This document shows, in pieces, positions 7,999 through 15,923 of a stretch of DNA of 28,340 bases. A program made the translations under genes and the position numbers. Under the pieces are notes generated by a model. The model saw nothing but the letters and a program-made list of their open reading frames with translations. It had not been told where the DNA came from and did no database searches. Numbering within the stretch: the first letter of the stretch is position 1; each line of letters opens with the position of its first letter. Source of the stretch: JBKHBQ01 sp046542305 (lineage in GTDB: Bacteria; Bacteroidota; Bacteroidia; Bacteroidales; 4484-276); assembly GCA_046542305.1 (NCBI GenBank), contig JBKHBQ010000011.1, positions 1 through 28,340 on the forward strand, written 5' to 3'.

Positions 7999-8688
7999 TC
8001 ACCTGCCGGCAAAGCCTATCGAAGCCACACTCAGTTGTACATCTTCAATATCGAGCAGGCACAGCGCACATGCCTCCATGGTCGATCCGGTGGTGATGAT
8101 GTCGTCGAGAAGCAGTACATGCCTGCCATGCAGCAGATGGCTGTTTTCAACGGCAAATTTATCCTTTACATTTTCAGCCCGCTTGAATCTTGACTTTTTA
8201 GTTTGCGTGTCGGTGGCAATTTTTCTGTGCAGAACACGGGTTTCCAGTTTTATGCCCATGGTGCCGGCCATTGCCCTGCCGATGATTTCGCTTTGGTTAA
8301 ACCCGCGCTTTTTTAGTTTGGTCCAGTGCAGCGGCACGGGTACGATTACATCCACAGTTTTGAAATAGGGGGATTTTTGAAGTTCCTTGGCAAACAAGAG
8401 CCCCAGCAATGAACCAATGTCCCGGTTGCCGTGATATTTAAACCGGTGGATCATGTTTTGCACCCGGCCGGCTTTGGCATAATACAGAAAAGCGGCGCCC
8501 GACTTCAATGGCAGGCGGCCCCAGAAAGTTTCAGTCACCGGATTTTCGCGGTGCATGTGGAAATTGGTTTTGGGCAGGTGATAAAGGCACTTTGTGCAAA
8601 GCACATCCTCATTCTGATACAGCAGGTAGCCGCAGGCCTGGCAAACCCGCGGAAAGAATAGTCCGATAACATCCCTGAGCAGTGGCAT
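7999..8688 (-). CDS. ComF-family phosphoribosyltransferase-like protein
   Basis: At 229 residues this has the ComF layout. The N-terminal zinc-ribbon has C16-x2-C19 (RVCQACG) and C31-x2-C34 (CTKC). A PRTase-fold domain follows with DVIVPVPLHWTKLKKRGFNQ (about 113-132) and the PRPP-binding loop VLLLDDIITTGSTM (191-204). In naturally competent bacteria ComF helps uptake of single-stranded DNA; in many others the role is unknown. The ATG at 8688 is preferred over an in-frame upstream extension (to 8760) that would run into the divergent gene. A perfect TAnnTTTG box ends only three bases before this ATG, so the mRNA may be leaderless. No other competence gene is in the window. Confidence 0.88.
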   Translation of the reverse strand: MPLLRDVIGLFFPRVCQACGYLLYQNEDVLCTKCLYHLPKTNFHMHRENPVTETFWGRLPLKSGAAFLYYAKAGRVQNMIHRFKYHGNRDIGSLLGLLFAKELQKSPYFKTVDVIVPVPLHWTKLKKRGFNQSEIIGRAMAGTMGIKLETRVLHRKIATDTQTKKSRFKRAENVKDKFAVENSHLLHGRHVLLLDDIITTGSTMEACALCLLDIEDVQLSVASIGFAGR

Positions 8689-8691
8689 GTC

Positions 8692-8699
8692 CAAATGTA
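8692..8699 (-). promoter_or_regulatory. TAnnTTTG -7 box of the comF-like gene
   Basis: Read on the minus strand, positions 8699-8692 are TACATTTG, a perfect -7 box. Only three bases separate it from the ATG at 8688, so the predicted transcript start falls at or beside the start codon. Confidence 0.45.
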
Positions 8700-8720
8700 G
8701 GCAATTTTGAGGAATTGGAG

Positions 8721-8728
8721 TAATTTTG
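8721..8728 (+). promoter_or_regulatory. TAnnTTTG -7 box of the radical SAM gene
   Basis: TAATTTTG is an exact match to the -7 consensus and ends 9 nt before the ATG at 8738. It lies back to back with the comF box (8692-8699). No -33 element at standard distance stands out. Confidence 0.45.
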
Positions 8729-8737
8729 ATCTTCAGA

Positions 8738-9745
8738 ATGAAACGCAAGCAATTCACCATACCGGTATTTATTCCTATGGAAGCGTGCCCGTTCAGGTGT
8801 ATCTTCTGCGATCAGCGCCTGATTTCGGGAACAAAGGCCTTGCCGCCCGTTGAAAGGGTAGGGGAGATCATCCGCGAGCATCTGTTCACCATTCCGGCCG
8901 AAGCCAGGGTGGAGCTGGGATTCTTCGGCGGCACCTTTACAGGTCTGCCCCGCGAAATTCAGCGCGACTACCTGGAGGTCGCGCAGGAATTTATCCGTCA
9001 GGGCCACATCCGGGCCATCCGCTTGTCCACACGTCCTGATCAGATTCGTAAAGAAAACCTGGATATGCTCGCCGAATATCATGTGGAGACCATTGAGCTT
9101 GGGGCACAGTCGATGTGTAATGAAGTGCTGAGGCGATCGGGCAGGGGACATACATCGCAGGAGACTGTACAGGCGGCGGCGCTGATTAAATCCTCCGGTT
9201 TCAGGCTTGGGTTGCAGATGATGACCGGCTTGCCGGGGGATAGCCGGGAGAAAAGCCTGGAAACGGCCCGGCAATTTGTCAGGCTTGGAGCCGGGGACGT
9301 CAGGATTTATCCGACTGTTGTGATCCGGGGCACCCCGCTGGAAAAACTGTTCAGGCAAGGAAAATACCGGCCGCAGGATCTGCAGGAGGCCGTGACGCTG
9401 GTAGCTGAAATAACACAAGTATTCGAAGCAGCAGGGGTAAACATTATCCGTACCGGACTGCACCCTTCCGAAGGTTTGCTCGATGGCACCGATCTGATTG
9501 CGGGACCATTTCATGTTTCGTTCAGGGAACTGGTGATGACGGAAGTGTGGTTCCAAAAGCTGAAGCTGATCACTATTCCGCCAGGTGCCGAAATCCTCGC
9601 CATCACAATACCTGAAGGGCAACTGAATTTTGCCGTCGGGTACCGGGCTGTCAACAAAAAGTTTCTTGAAAAGCAATGCAGGCGCGTAAAATTTAAGACG
9701 GATGTTAGATTGAAAAAGCAGGAGTTTTATGTTGATTATCATTGA
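8738..9745 (+). CDS. Elp3-like radical SAM protein without acetyltransferase domain
   Basis: This 335-residue radical SAM protein has the Cys motif C17-x3-C21-x2-C24 (CPFRCIFCDQ) for the 4Fe-4S cluster. It also has the Elp3-type signatures GFFGGTFTGLP (61-71), RLSTRPDQI, ETIELGAQSM and RRSGRGHTSQE, plus GLQMMTGLPGD and RIYPTVVIRGTPLE. These match COG1243-type proteins found in Clostridia, often annotated as Elp3-like. The C-terminal histone/tRNA acetyltransferase (GNAT) domain of true Elp3 is absent: the protein stops after a short C-terminal region. The substrate is unknown; tRNA or another nucleic acid is a family-based guess. The ATG at 8738 is used rather than a TTG at 8726. It overlaps the following GME-fold gene by 17 bp, which indicates translational coupling. 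Confidence 0.85.
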   Translation: MKRKQFTIPVFIPMEACPFRCIFCDQRLISGTKALPPVERVGEIIREHLFTIPAEARVELGFFGGTFTGLPREIQRDYLEVAQEFIRQGHIRAIRLSTRPDQIRKENLDMLAEYHVETIELGAQSMCNEVLRRSGRGHTSQETVQAAALIKSSGFRLGLQMMTGLPGDSREKSLETARQFVRLGAGDVRIYPTVVIRGTPLEKLFRQGKYRPQDLQEAVTLVAEITQVFEAAGVNIIRTGLHPSEGLLDGTDLIAGPFHVSFRELVMTEVWFQKLKLITIPPGAEILAITIPEGQLNFAVGYRAVNKKFLEKQCRRVKFKTDVRLKKQEFYVDYH

Positions 9746-10421
9746 TGCGCGGGTGCCGGAGGGGGCAAAATCAAAGCTTCGCCGGTATGGCGGGCTGATG
9801 GAGTTGGAAACCATGGGCATCACCTATCCGGCTATTTCAGGTCATCCGGATATTTTCTTTACACCCACTGAAAAACTGCTCGTAGTGGCACCTGATGTTC
9901 CTGCAAAATACCTTCGCATTCTGGATCAGCATAAAATATGCTGGCAGCATGGCAACAGGCCGGTGGGGCCGGAGTATCCCGGTTCCGCCATTTATAATGC
10001 CGCTGTGGCTGAGAACCTGATCGTACATAACCTTATCATCACCGATAAGGAAATTATTAACCAATTACCAGGCGCCAAAAACATTCATGTTGCGCAGGGA
10101 TATACACGCTGTAACCTGGTAATCCTGAATAAGAGCATGGCAATCACTTCTGACCGTGGAATTCAGAAAAAGTTGATTGCCGAAGGGATTGAGGTGCTTT
10201 ATGCCGATCCTTCGCAAATCCGGCTGCCGGGTTTCAGCCACGGCTTTTTTGGCGGCACGTGCGGCACCGGCGAAGCGTATCTTTTTATTTTCGGAAACCT
10301 GGACAGCATTCCGCAGGGCCGTGAAATCCGTGAATTTACCGCCCGCGCAGGGTTAACTACCGTGGAGTTGTGTAATACGCCGCTTTTTGATGGCGGAAGC
10401 ATTTTTTGCCTGAACCGGTGA
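9729..10421 (+). CDS. DUF6873-like GME-fold (pentein) protein
   Basis: This 230-residue protein resembles the DUF6873 family assigned to the guanidine-modifying-enzyme fold. Shared landmarks are IDARVPEGAKSKL near the start, SGHPDIFF (37-44), LLVVAPDVP, a Y-N-A-A-V-A-E-N segment, the VAQGYTRCNLVIL/ITSDRGI pair (121-145), LPGFSHGFFGGTCGTG (166-181) and DGGSIFCL at the C-terminus. In catalytic penteins the nucleophilic Cys sits near the C-terminus after a GG-rich turn, and C227 here is in such a position. The usual mid-protein H-[LV]-[DK] is not seen: RCNL stands there instead. Activity is therefore uncertain. Its start overlaps the radical SAM gene by 17 bp, so the two are probably one functional unit. 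Confidence 0.72.
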   Translation: MLIIIDARVPEGAKSKLRRYGGLMELETMGITYPAISGHPDIFFTPTEKLLVVAPDVPAKYLRILDQHKICWQHGNRPVGPEYPGSAIYNAAVAENLIVHNLIITDKEIINQLPGAKNIHVAQGYTRCNLVILNKSMAITSDRGIQKKLIAEGIEVLYADPSQIRLPGFSHGFFGGTCGTGEAYLFIFGNLDSIPQGREIREFTARAGLTTVELCNTPLFDGGSIFCLNR

Positions 10422-10438
10422 TGTGAGTAAAATATTAC

Positions 10439-10446
10439 TATTTTTG
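10439..10446 (+). promoter_or_regulatory. TAnnTTTG -7 box upstream of the PLD-type gene
   Basis: TATTTTTG is an exact match, placed 24 nt before the ATG at 10471. It lies just after the end of the preceding gene, so the PLD gene may be transcribed separately from the radical SAM pair. Confidence 0.42.
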
Positions 10447-10470
10447 AAAAGCCGGTAAAAGTGCGGATTT

Positions 10471-11541
10471 ATGGTGCGAATGGAACATCAGTTTTTCGAC
10501 GACCCGATCAAGTATTACAACAGTATGCTCGACGACATGCTCTCGGCCGTCAGGTACATTTTTATCGAAACCTACAAATTTGGCCATCAGACCATCGGGG
10601 AAAAATTTAAGGATGTGCTGGTAAAAAAAGCCAGGGAGGGTGTTGAAGTAAAGCTGCTGATCGATTCGTGGGGAGGGAGCAGTATTCCCGATCATTTTTT
10701 TGACGACCTGCGCTGTGCCGGCGGGGAGGTAAGGTATTTTCAGAAGATCAAGATCAGTTTCGACTTCTTTACCCGCAGCCATCGCCGCAATCACCGCAAG
10801 ATCATGATCATTGACGATGTAATCTCCTACATCGGTTCATCCAACATCACCGATTACAATATGATCTGGCGCGAAAGCGTGTTGCGCCTTACGGGAAATA
10901 TCGCCCTGAGGTTCAAAAAAGTTTTTCGCGAAGATTTCGAACTCTACAACAAATACATACGATACAAACGGAGCTTTACGCGCGTGATCCGCCATGGCGA
11001 TTGTGAAATCCTGCGCGACGTGCCTTCCATTACCAGGCAAAAGATCAAGAAAAGATATGAGCATCTTATCCGCAATGCGGTAAAGGAAATCGTGATTGAA
11101 ACGCCATATTTTCTGCCCGGTTTCTTGTTAAGAAAAGAACTGATGGATGCCGCCAACCGCGGGGTGGAAGTGAAGGTGATCATCCCCGAGCGATCGGATG
11201 TGCGCCTGGTGAATATCCTGCACGGAAGGTACCTGGAAATGCTTCACAACAACAACATCAAATTCCTTTACTTCACCCTGCATAACCTGCATGCCAAGCT
11301 GGTGATGATCGACAACAAGGTGTTTTCGATCGGCTCGCCCAATTTCGACTACCGGAGCTTCAGATACATGCACGAAATCGCGCTCATCGGAACCAACAAA
11401 AAAGTGATCGCCATGCTACGCGAGCACATCGATTCCACGATATCGCTTTGCGAGCCTTTTAATTACGAGGCCTGGAAGAGAAGGCCCCGTATTCAAAAGT
11501 TTTTCGAATGGCTGATCCTGCCGCTTCGCCATTTGCTTTAA
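10471..11541 (+). CDS. Phospholipase D-family protein, cardiolipin synthase-like
   Basis: This 356-residue protein has two complete HKD motifs: H108-x-K110-x4-D115 (HRKIMIIDD, followed by GSSNITD) and H274-x-K276-x4-D281 (HAKLVMID, followed by GSPNFDYRS). This two-motif pattern is that of bacterial cardiolipin synthases, which join two phospholipids by transphosphatidylation. The N-terminal membrane helices of ClsA are missing, so it is closer to the soluble or peripheral ClsB/YbhO layout; the C-terminal WLILPLRHLL is amphipathic and may touch the membrane. PLD nucleases or other phosphodiesterases cannot be excluded. The ATG at 10471 is chosen; a second in-frame ATG occurs at 10480. It ends 5 bp from the convergent tricorn gene. 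Confidence 0.86.
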   Translation: MVRMEHQFFDDPIKYYNSMLDDMLSAVRYIFIETYKFGHQTIGEKFKDVLVKKAREGVEVKLLIDSWGGSSIPDHFFDDLRCAGGEVRYFQKIKISFDFFTRSHRRNHRKIMIIDDVISYIGSSNITDYNMIWRESVLRLTGNIALRFKKVFREDFELYNKYIRYKRSFTRVIRHGDCEILRDVPSITRQKIKKRYEHLIRNAVKEIVIETPYFLPGFLLRKELMDAANRGVEVKVIIPERSDVRLVNILHGRYLEMLHNNNIKFLYFTLHNLHAKLVMIDNKVFSIGSPNFDYRSFRYMHEIALIGTNKKVIAMLREHIDSTISLCEPFNYEAWKRRPRIQKFFEWLILPLRHLL

Positions 11542-11546
11542 AAATT

Positions 11547-14500
11547 TTATTTATCCTGATCCACCAGGTTGAGCAGGTAGTCTACCGCCCGCTCGAGCTG
11601 CTGATCGCGGCCTGTAACCACTACCCCGTATTCCAGCGGCTGTATGATATCCGGTTCGAGCTGCTGATTTTCAAGGTAGTTACCCTGCATGTCTTTGATG
11701 CCAACCTGCGGAATACCGAAGTATAGTGAGGGATCCTGCAGGGTTTCCCACCACACGGCGGTAGCTGTACCCGGCACAGGCATACCGACAGTTTTCCCGA
11801 TATCCAGCGTCACGTAGGTATAGGGAAAAAAATGCGCGTCGGAGTAGTTGCTTTCGCTCATCAGCAGCACCGAAGGTTTGGTCCACTGGTTCATCGGTTC
11901 ATGTCCGAAGTATTCGCCGTTGGGCCATAGCTCCACGTATTTTTCGCCACTCAGCAGTATGGCCAGGTCATTGTGCAGCCAGCCGCCGCCATTAAAGCGG
12001 GTATCAACGATGAGCGCCTCTTTTTCGTGGTTGCGGCCAAGAATCTCAGAATATGCCTCACGAAAGCTCTCGCTGTTCATGCCGGCCACATGTACGTATC
12101 CCAGCCTGCCGCCTGAAAGCGTTTCGGTATCCTCACGGTTTTTCTTTACCCAGCGATCGTAAAGAAGCTGGTTTTGCTTGCCCCACGATATGGGTTTGAT
12201 GGTTTCTTCCCATCGTTCGCCCGATCCCGGATCGAACAGCGACAGCAGGGTAGGCTTGCCGGCTTTATGGTTGAGCAGCCCGAAGAAACTCTGGCCGGAG
12301 AGAAGCACTTCACCATCGATTTTTTCAATGATCACGCCCGGCTCAACTCTGGTATCGGCATTATCCAGCGGCCCTTTGTCGATCACCTCCAGCACCTTCA
12401 GTCCGTTGCCGGGATATTCCCAATCGAAAAATACACCCAGAGCCGCTGTTTTATCGGCATCTTCATCGCTGTAGCGAAATCCCGACCCGGTGTGTGAGGC
12501 ATTCAGTTCGCCGAGCAATTCGCTCAGCAATTCTGCAAAATCGAAATTGTTGTTGATGTACGGCAGAAACTTTTCATATTCTCTTTTGTAAAAATCCCAA
12601 TCAATACCATGTATTTCGGGGTCGTAAAATTTTTCGCGTACCTGCCGCCACACGTGTTCAAACATGTAGGCGCGTTCCAGGGGCAGGTTCAGGTCGTATT
12701 CGGCATTGTAGCTGATCACCTCTTTTTTGTTGCTGTCGGTATCTACCTTTATAAATTTGCCGCCGGAGATCATGTACAGGTTTTTACCGTCTTTGTCCAT
12801 CTGCATTTGTCCGCCGCCGCCGTCGAGCTTCAGCACCAGTTTGGTTTCGTTTTTCACCAGATCCTTCATCCACAGGTCATATCCTTTTTCGAACCTGCTG
12901 AGGTAGTAAAGTTTTTTTCCGTCAGGAGTAACGATGGCATCGGCCAGGGAGGAAGAATTGATGGTAAGGCGGGCAGTGCGGTCTTCCAGTCCTTCCATTT
13001 CGATTTTTACAGGTTTAACCTCCTTTTTATCTTTTTCGCTTTTTTGCTTTTTTCCATTCCTGCTGTCATTTTCTTTTTCTTCTTCCTTATCATCCATCTC
13101 TTCATCATCTTTGAGGAGCTTCTTTTCCTCTTCCGTCAGTTTAAAATTATCCCAGGCTTCGCGGTTGAAGAACATGGCGTACACATCGTACTGAGTGCCC
13201 CAGCTTCCGTGGCTGCGCAGGCCTTCGCGGTCGGTAAACCAGATCATCATATTGCCATCCATCATCCATTTTGGGCGGTTGTCGTTGTAGCCGCTTTTGG
13301 TGAGGTTTTCGATGTCACCGCTGCCATCGGCTGCGATCAGTCCTGCGTCGTTCATAAAAGCGGAATAGGGTGAGAAGGTGACAAGGAACCATTTGCCGTC
13401 GGGCGACCACTGGTACCACTGGTCACCGTCGGCGTAGGAATAGTTGTGCTTATCGTGGAGGATGGTGCGGGTTTTCCCGGTTTCAAGGTTGATCACCTTG
13501 AGCATTTCACGGTCCTCGAGGTAGGCCACTTCTTTTCCGTCGGGCGAATACAGCGGCTGGAATTCTTCGGCAACAGTGGCGATCACCGGTTTTTCATCCA
13601 ACAGGGTAGCCATCACAAAATTCGGATCTTCCTCGCGGGAAATAGAGGTTTGATAAATGTTCCAGCTACCGTTGCGCTCGCCGGCATAAAGTATTTTCCG
13701 GCCGTCGGGCGAGAAGCTTACCGAACGTTCCTGCTCCGGTGTTTTGGTGATGCGGCGCGTGGTGGAAAAATCGGCTGAAGTTACAAACACCTCTCCACGC
13801 AAAATAAACGCGATTTCTTTGCCGTCAGGCGAAACGGCCATGTCCGATGCCCCCGAGCTTTTCTTTTCGAAATCCACCGGATTGATTTTTTCATCCAAAG
13901 GAATGTGAATATTTATTTTCTGCGGTTCCCCGCCCTGTTCCATCACATAAATTTCGCCGTCATAGCCGAAACAGAGTTTGTCATCATCCGAAATACTCAG
14001 AAAACGCACGGGGTGGTTTTTAAAGAAGGTGAGCTGCGACTGATTATCGGGATTATTCAGGGGCATCATCCAAATGTTGAAGCTTCCCGATTTTTCGCTG
14101 AGAAAATAAACATGTGTTTCATCTGCCGAAAAAACAGGGTCCCGGTCTTCACCTTCGAAAGTGGTGAGCTGAGTGAAACTGCCGCCGGCCTTGTTGTATT
14201 TCCAGATGTCGCGTGCCACTGAGGAGGTATGGTGTTTTCGCCAGGGGTTTTCATATCCTTTGCGGTCCTGAAAAATGATCACGTTGCCATCGGCAGAAAT
14301 CTGTGCTTCTTCTGCAGGGATCGAAAGCACCTGATCGGGGCGCGCACCGCCGTTGATGCTCACACGGTAGAGCTCGGTGAGTACGCCGGATGGAAACATC
14401 CGGTTGCCGGGCACATCCTGAATTACGGAGGTGTAGAAAACTTCCAGCCCGCCGGGTGAAAATGCCGAGGGGTATTCGTTCAGCGAAAAATCGGTGAGCC

Positions 14501-14810
14501 GTGTGGATTTTCCGCCAACTGACGGAATGACAAACACATCGAAATTTCCGTACCGGGTCGAGGCAAAGGCTATGCGGCTGCCGTCGGGCGACCAGACGGG
14601 CATAAAGTCGTAGGCTTCGTGAATGGTGAGGGGAATGGCCGTGCCGCCATCCGAAGAAACTTTAAACAAATCGCCCTGATACGAAAACACGATATTGTTT
14701 CCATCGGGTGAAATGGCCGGGTATCGCAGCCATAATGCCTCTGCGGCGGATAACAGCGTGCCCGTCAACATCAGGAACAGGCACATTAAAAGCACTCTTG
14801 TTGATTTCAT
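11547..14810 (-). CDS. Tricorn-like S41 peptidase with PD40 beta-propeller repeats
   Basis: This 1087-residue exported protease has a signal peptide at residues 1-22 (MKSTRVLLMC..LLSAA). Residues about 28-700 carry many PD40/TolB-type repeats (SPDG at 34, 74, 327, 367, 422 and 469, and degenerate copies), expected to form beta propellers that gate substrates. A strongly charged stretch (about 559-602, rich in E, D and K) interrupts the second propeller. The C-terminal half has the tricorn core, a PDZ domain (about 790-870) and the S41 fold. By comparison with Thermoplasma tricorn the catalytic set is H773 (NASHTG), S990 (SNYSDAHFFP) and E1047 (YLENQQLEPD). All are present, so it should be active. 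It probably cuts peptides in the periplasm. The ATG at 14810 gives a clean signal peptide. It is the last gene of the cyclase cluster, 36 bp downstream of it. Confidence 0.93.
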   Translation of the reverse strand: MKSTRVLLMCLFLMLTGTLLSAAEALWLRYPAISPDGNNIVFSYQGDLFKVSSDGGTAIPLTIHEAYDFMPVWSPDGSRIAFASTRYGNFDVFVIPSVGGKSTRLTDFSLNEYPSAFSPGGLEVFYTSVIQDVPGNRMFPSGVLTELYRVSINGGARPDQVLSIPAEEAQISADGNVIIFQDRKGYENPWRKHHTSSVARDIWKYNKAGGSFTQLTTFEGEDRDPVFSADETHVYFLSEKSGSFNIWMMPLNNPDNQSQLTFFKNHPVRFLSISDDDKLCFGYDGEIYVMEQGGEPQKINIHIPLDEKINPVDFEKKSSGASDMAVSPDGKEIAFILRGEVFVTSADFSTTRRITKTPEQERSVSFSPDGRKILYAGERNGSWNIYQTSISREEDPNFVMATLLDEKPVIATVAEEFQPLYSPDGKEVAYLEDREMLKVINLETGKTRTILHDKHNYSYADGDQWYQWSPDGKWFLVTFSPYSAFMNDAGLIAADGSGDIENLTKSGYNDNRPKWMMDGNMMIWFTDREGLRSHGSWGTQYDVYAMFFNREAWDNFKLTEEEKKLLKDDEEMDDKEEEKENDSRNGKKQKSEKDKKEVKPVKIEMEGLEDRTARLTINSSSLADAIVTPDGKKLYYLSRFEKGYDLWMKDLVKNETKLVLKLDGGGGQMQMDKDGKNLYMISGGKFIKVDTDSNKKEVISYNAEYDLNLPLERAYMFEHVWRQVREKFYDPEIHGIDWDFYKREYEKFLPYINNNFDFAELLSELLGELNASHTGSGFRYSDEDADKTAALGVFFDWEYPGNGLKVLEVIDKGPLDNADTRVEPGVIIEKIDGEVLLSGQSFFGLLNHKAGKPTLLSLFDPGSGERWEETIKPISWGKQNQLLYDRWVKKNREDTETLSGGRLGYVHVAGMNSESFREAYSEILGRNHEKEALIVDTRFNGGGWLHNDLAILLSGEKYVELWPNGEYFGHEPMNQWTKPSVLLMSESNYSDAHFFPYTYVTLDIGKTVGMPVPGTATAVWWETLQDPSLYFGIPQVGIKDMQGNYLENQQLEPDIIQPLEYGVVVTGRDQQLERAVDYLLNLVDQDK

Positions 14811-14846
14811 AGTGTGGAACTTGTATGGTAGTTTGTAAATGTTAAA

Positions 14847-15917
14847 TCAGGTTTTTGCTAACGGTTCGCGAATCAAGTCCATATTTTCAGTCTGCTGTTT
14901 TGAAGTAACTGCCGAAACGGCCATCGCTTGTTGTTTACCTCTTAGTACCACCTCTCCCAGCGACTGTATTTCAAACCCGGCGCCCGGATTCATCGCTTGC
15001 AGGGTCACGTCCGAAACAATGAGGTTTTTCCCGAACTCATTGCATTTCGACTCGATCCGCGAAGTGGTATTCAGCACATCGCCCAGAAAAGCAATTTCTT
15101 TTTTGATAAAACCCATTTCACCGGTCACCACGGTTCCTCCGTGAATGGCTGCCTTAAAACCGGGTACCTGGCCGAACTTTTTCAGGTATTTTTCGCGGTT
15201 GTTTTCAATGCGTTGTTCTAAAAGGAAAAAACACTGCAGAGGTTTGGCAGTGCCGGCATGTTTCCATTTCCAACTGATGATGGCCTCATCACCGACATAC
15301 TTGTAAATTTCGCCCGAAGTGGCCGTTACGGGTTCAGCAAGATCGTAAAAGAAATCGTTGAGCAGCGAAAGGAATTTTTTATGGCCTAATTGTTCTGCAA
15401 TCGTTGTGGAGGATTTGATATCAAGAAACATAAACACCCGCTCTTCCTCAAAGGGCCTGTGATATTGCCCGGTGAAGATCTTAAGCAAAAAGTTCTTTCC
15501 GAGCAGCGTATCGAACATGCTGTAGGAGCTGAAAAAGAAACTCAACACAAAGCCGAAGATCAGGCCGTAAAGCATGGTTTTGCTCACCACGATTTCCTGA
15601 TAGTTCTGCAGGATGAACTGCAGGTTGAATCCGGTAATGATAAACATGCCCACGAGCACCGAAAAGATGATGATCAATACATACATGAAAGCGTTTATCA
15701 GGATGATGAGAAGGAAATTCAAATAGCGGATGCGCGGCTTTAAAATGGTTTCGTAGAGATAAATGTAGGAATAAACCTGTATGCCGATAACAATACCGAG
15801 CAAAAAAACCAGCCAATGGTTTTGAAAAAACAGAAAGGTGAAAATGCCGGTAAGTACGCCGGAAATACTCACCTGCAACAGAAAAGATTTAAACTGCTCG
15901 TGGCGAACCGAACTCAT
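14847..15917 (-). CDS. Membrane class III adenylate/guanylate cyclase, short form
   Basis: This 356-residue protein has a helical membrane part (segments about 12-31, 35-55, 66-93 and 115-133) without a recognisable sensor domain, then one class III cyclase domain. Metal-binding Asp residues are D166 in FMFLDIKSST and D210 in KYVGDEAI. K206 occupies the purine-reading Lys position, and N283/R287 in LNTTSRIE fit the transition-state pair. The second purine-reading position (Asp or Thr in known cyclases) appears to be Ala in IAFLGDVLN, so whether it makes cAMP or cGMP is not settled. The ATG at 15917 is used; a GTG one codon earlier is equally possible. It lies only 6 bp after the larger cyclase gene, so the two are almost certainly co-transcribed, and active class III enzymes work as dimers. 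Confidence 0.87.
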   Translation of the reverse strand: MSSVRHEQFKSFLLQVSISGVLTGIFTFLFFQNHWLVFLLGIVIGIQVYSYIYLYETILKPRIRYLNFLLIILINAFMYVLIIIFSVLVGMFIITGFNLQFILQNYQEIVVSKTMLYGLIFGFVLSFFFSSYSMFDTLLGKNFLLKIFTGQYHRPFEEERVFMFLDIKSSTTIAEQLGHKKFLSLLNDFFYDLAEPVTATSGEIYKYVGDEAIISWKWKHAGTAKPLQCFFLLEQRIENNREKYLKKFGQVPGFKAAIHGGTVVTGEMGFIKKEIAFLGDVLNTTSRIESKCNEFGKNLIVSDVTLQAMNPGAGFEIQSLGEVVLRGKQQAMAVSAVTSKQQTENMDLIREPLAKT

Positions 15918-15923
15918 CACCTT

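Noticed and set aside
8609..9823. 404-codon open frame on the minus strand
   Set aside because: It lies opposite the radical SAM gene, which has clear family motifs, and also spans the comF start and the GME-fold start. Its translation is rich in Pro, Arg and His with no motif.
13021..13140. Low-complexity T-rich stretch that looks like a repeat
   Set aside because: It is the reverse of Lys/Glu/Asp codons in the charged insert of the tricorn homologue, without a fixed repeat unit.
12609..13373. 254-codon open frame on the plus strand
   Set aside because: Antisense to the tricorn gene. The hydrophobic Phe runs come from the Lys/Glu-rich codons of the charged insert read backwards.
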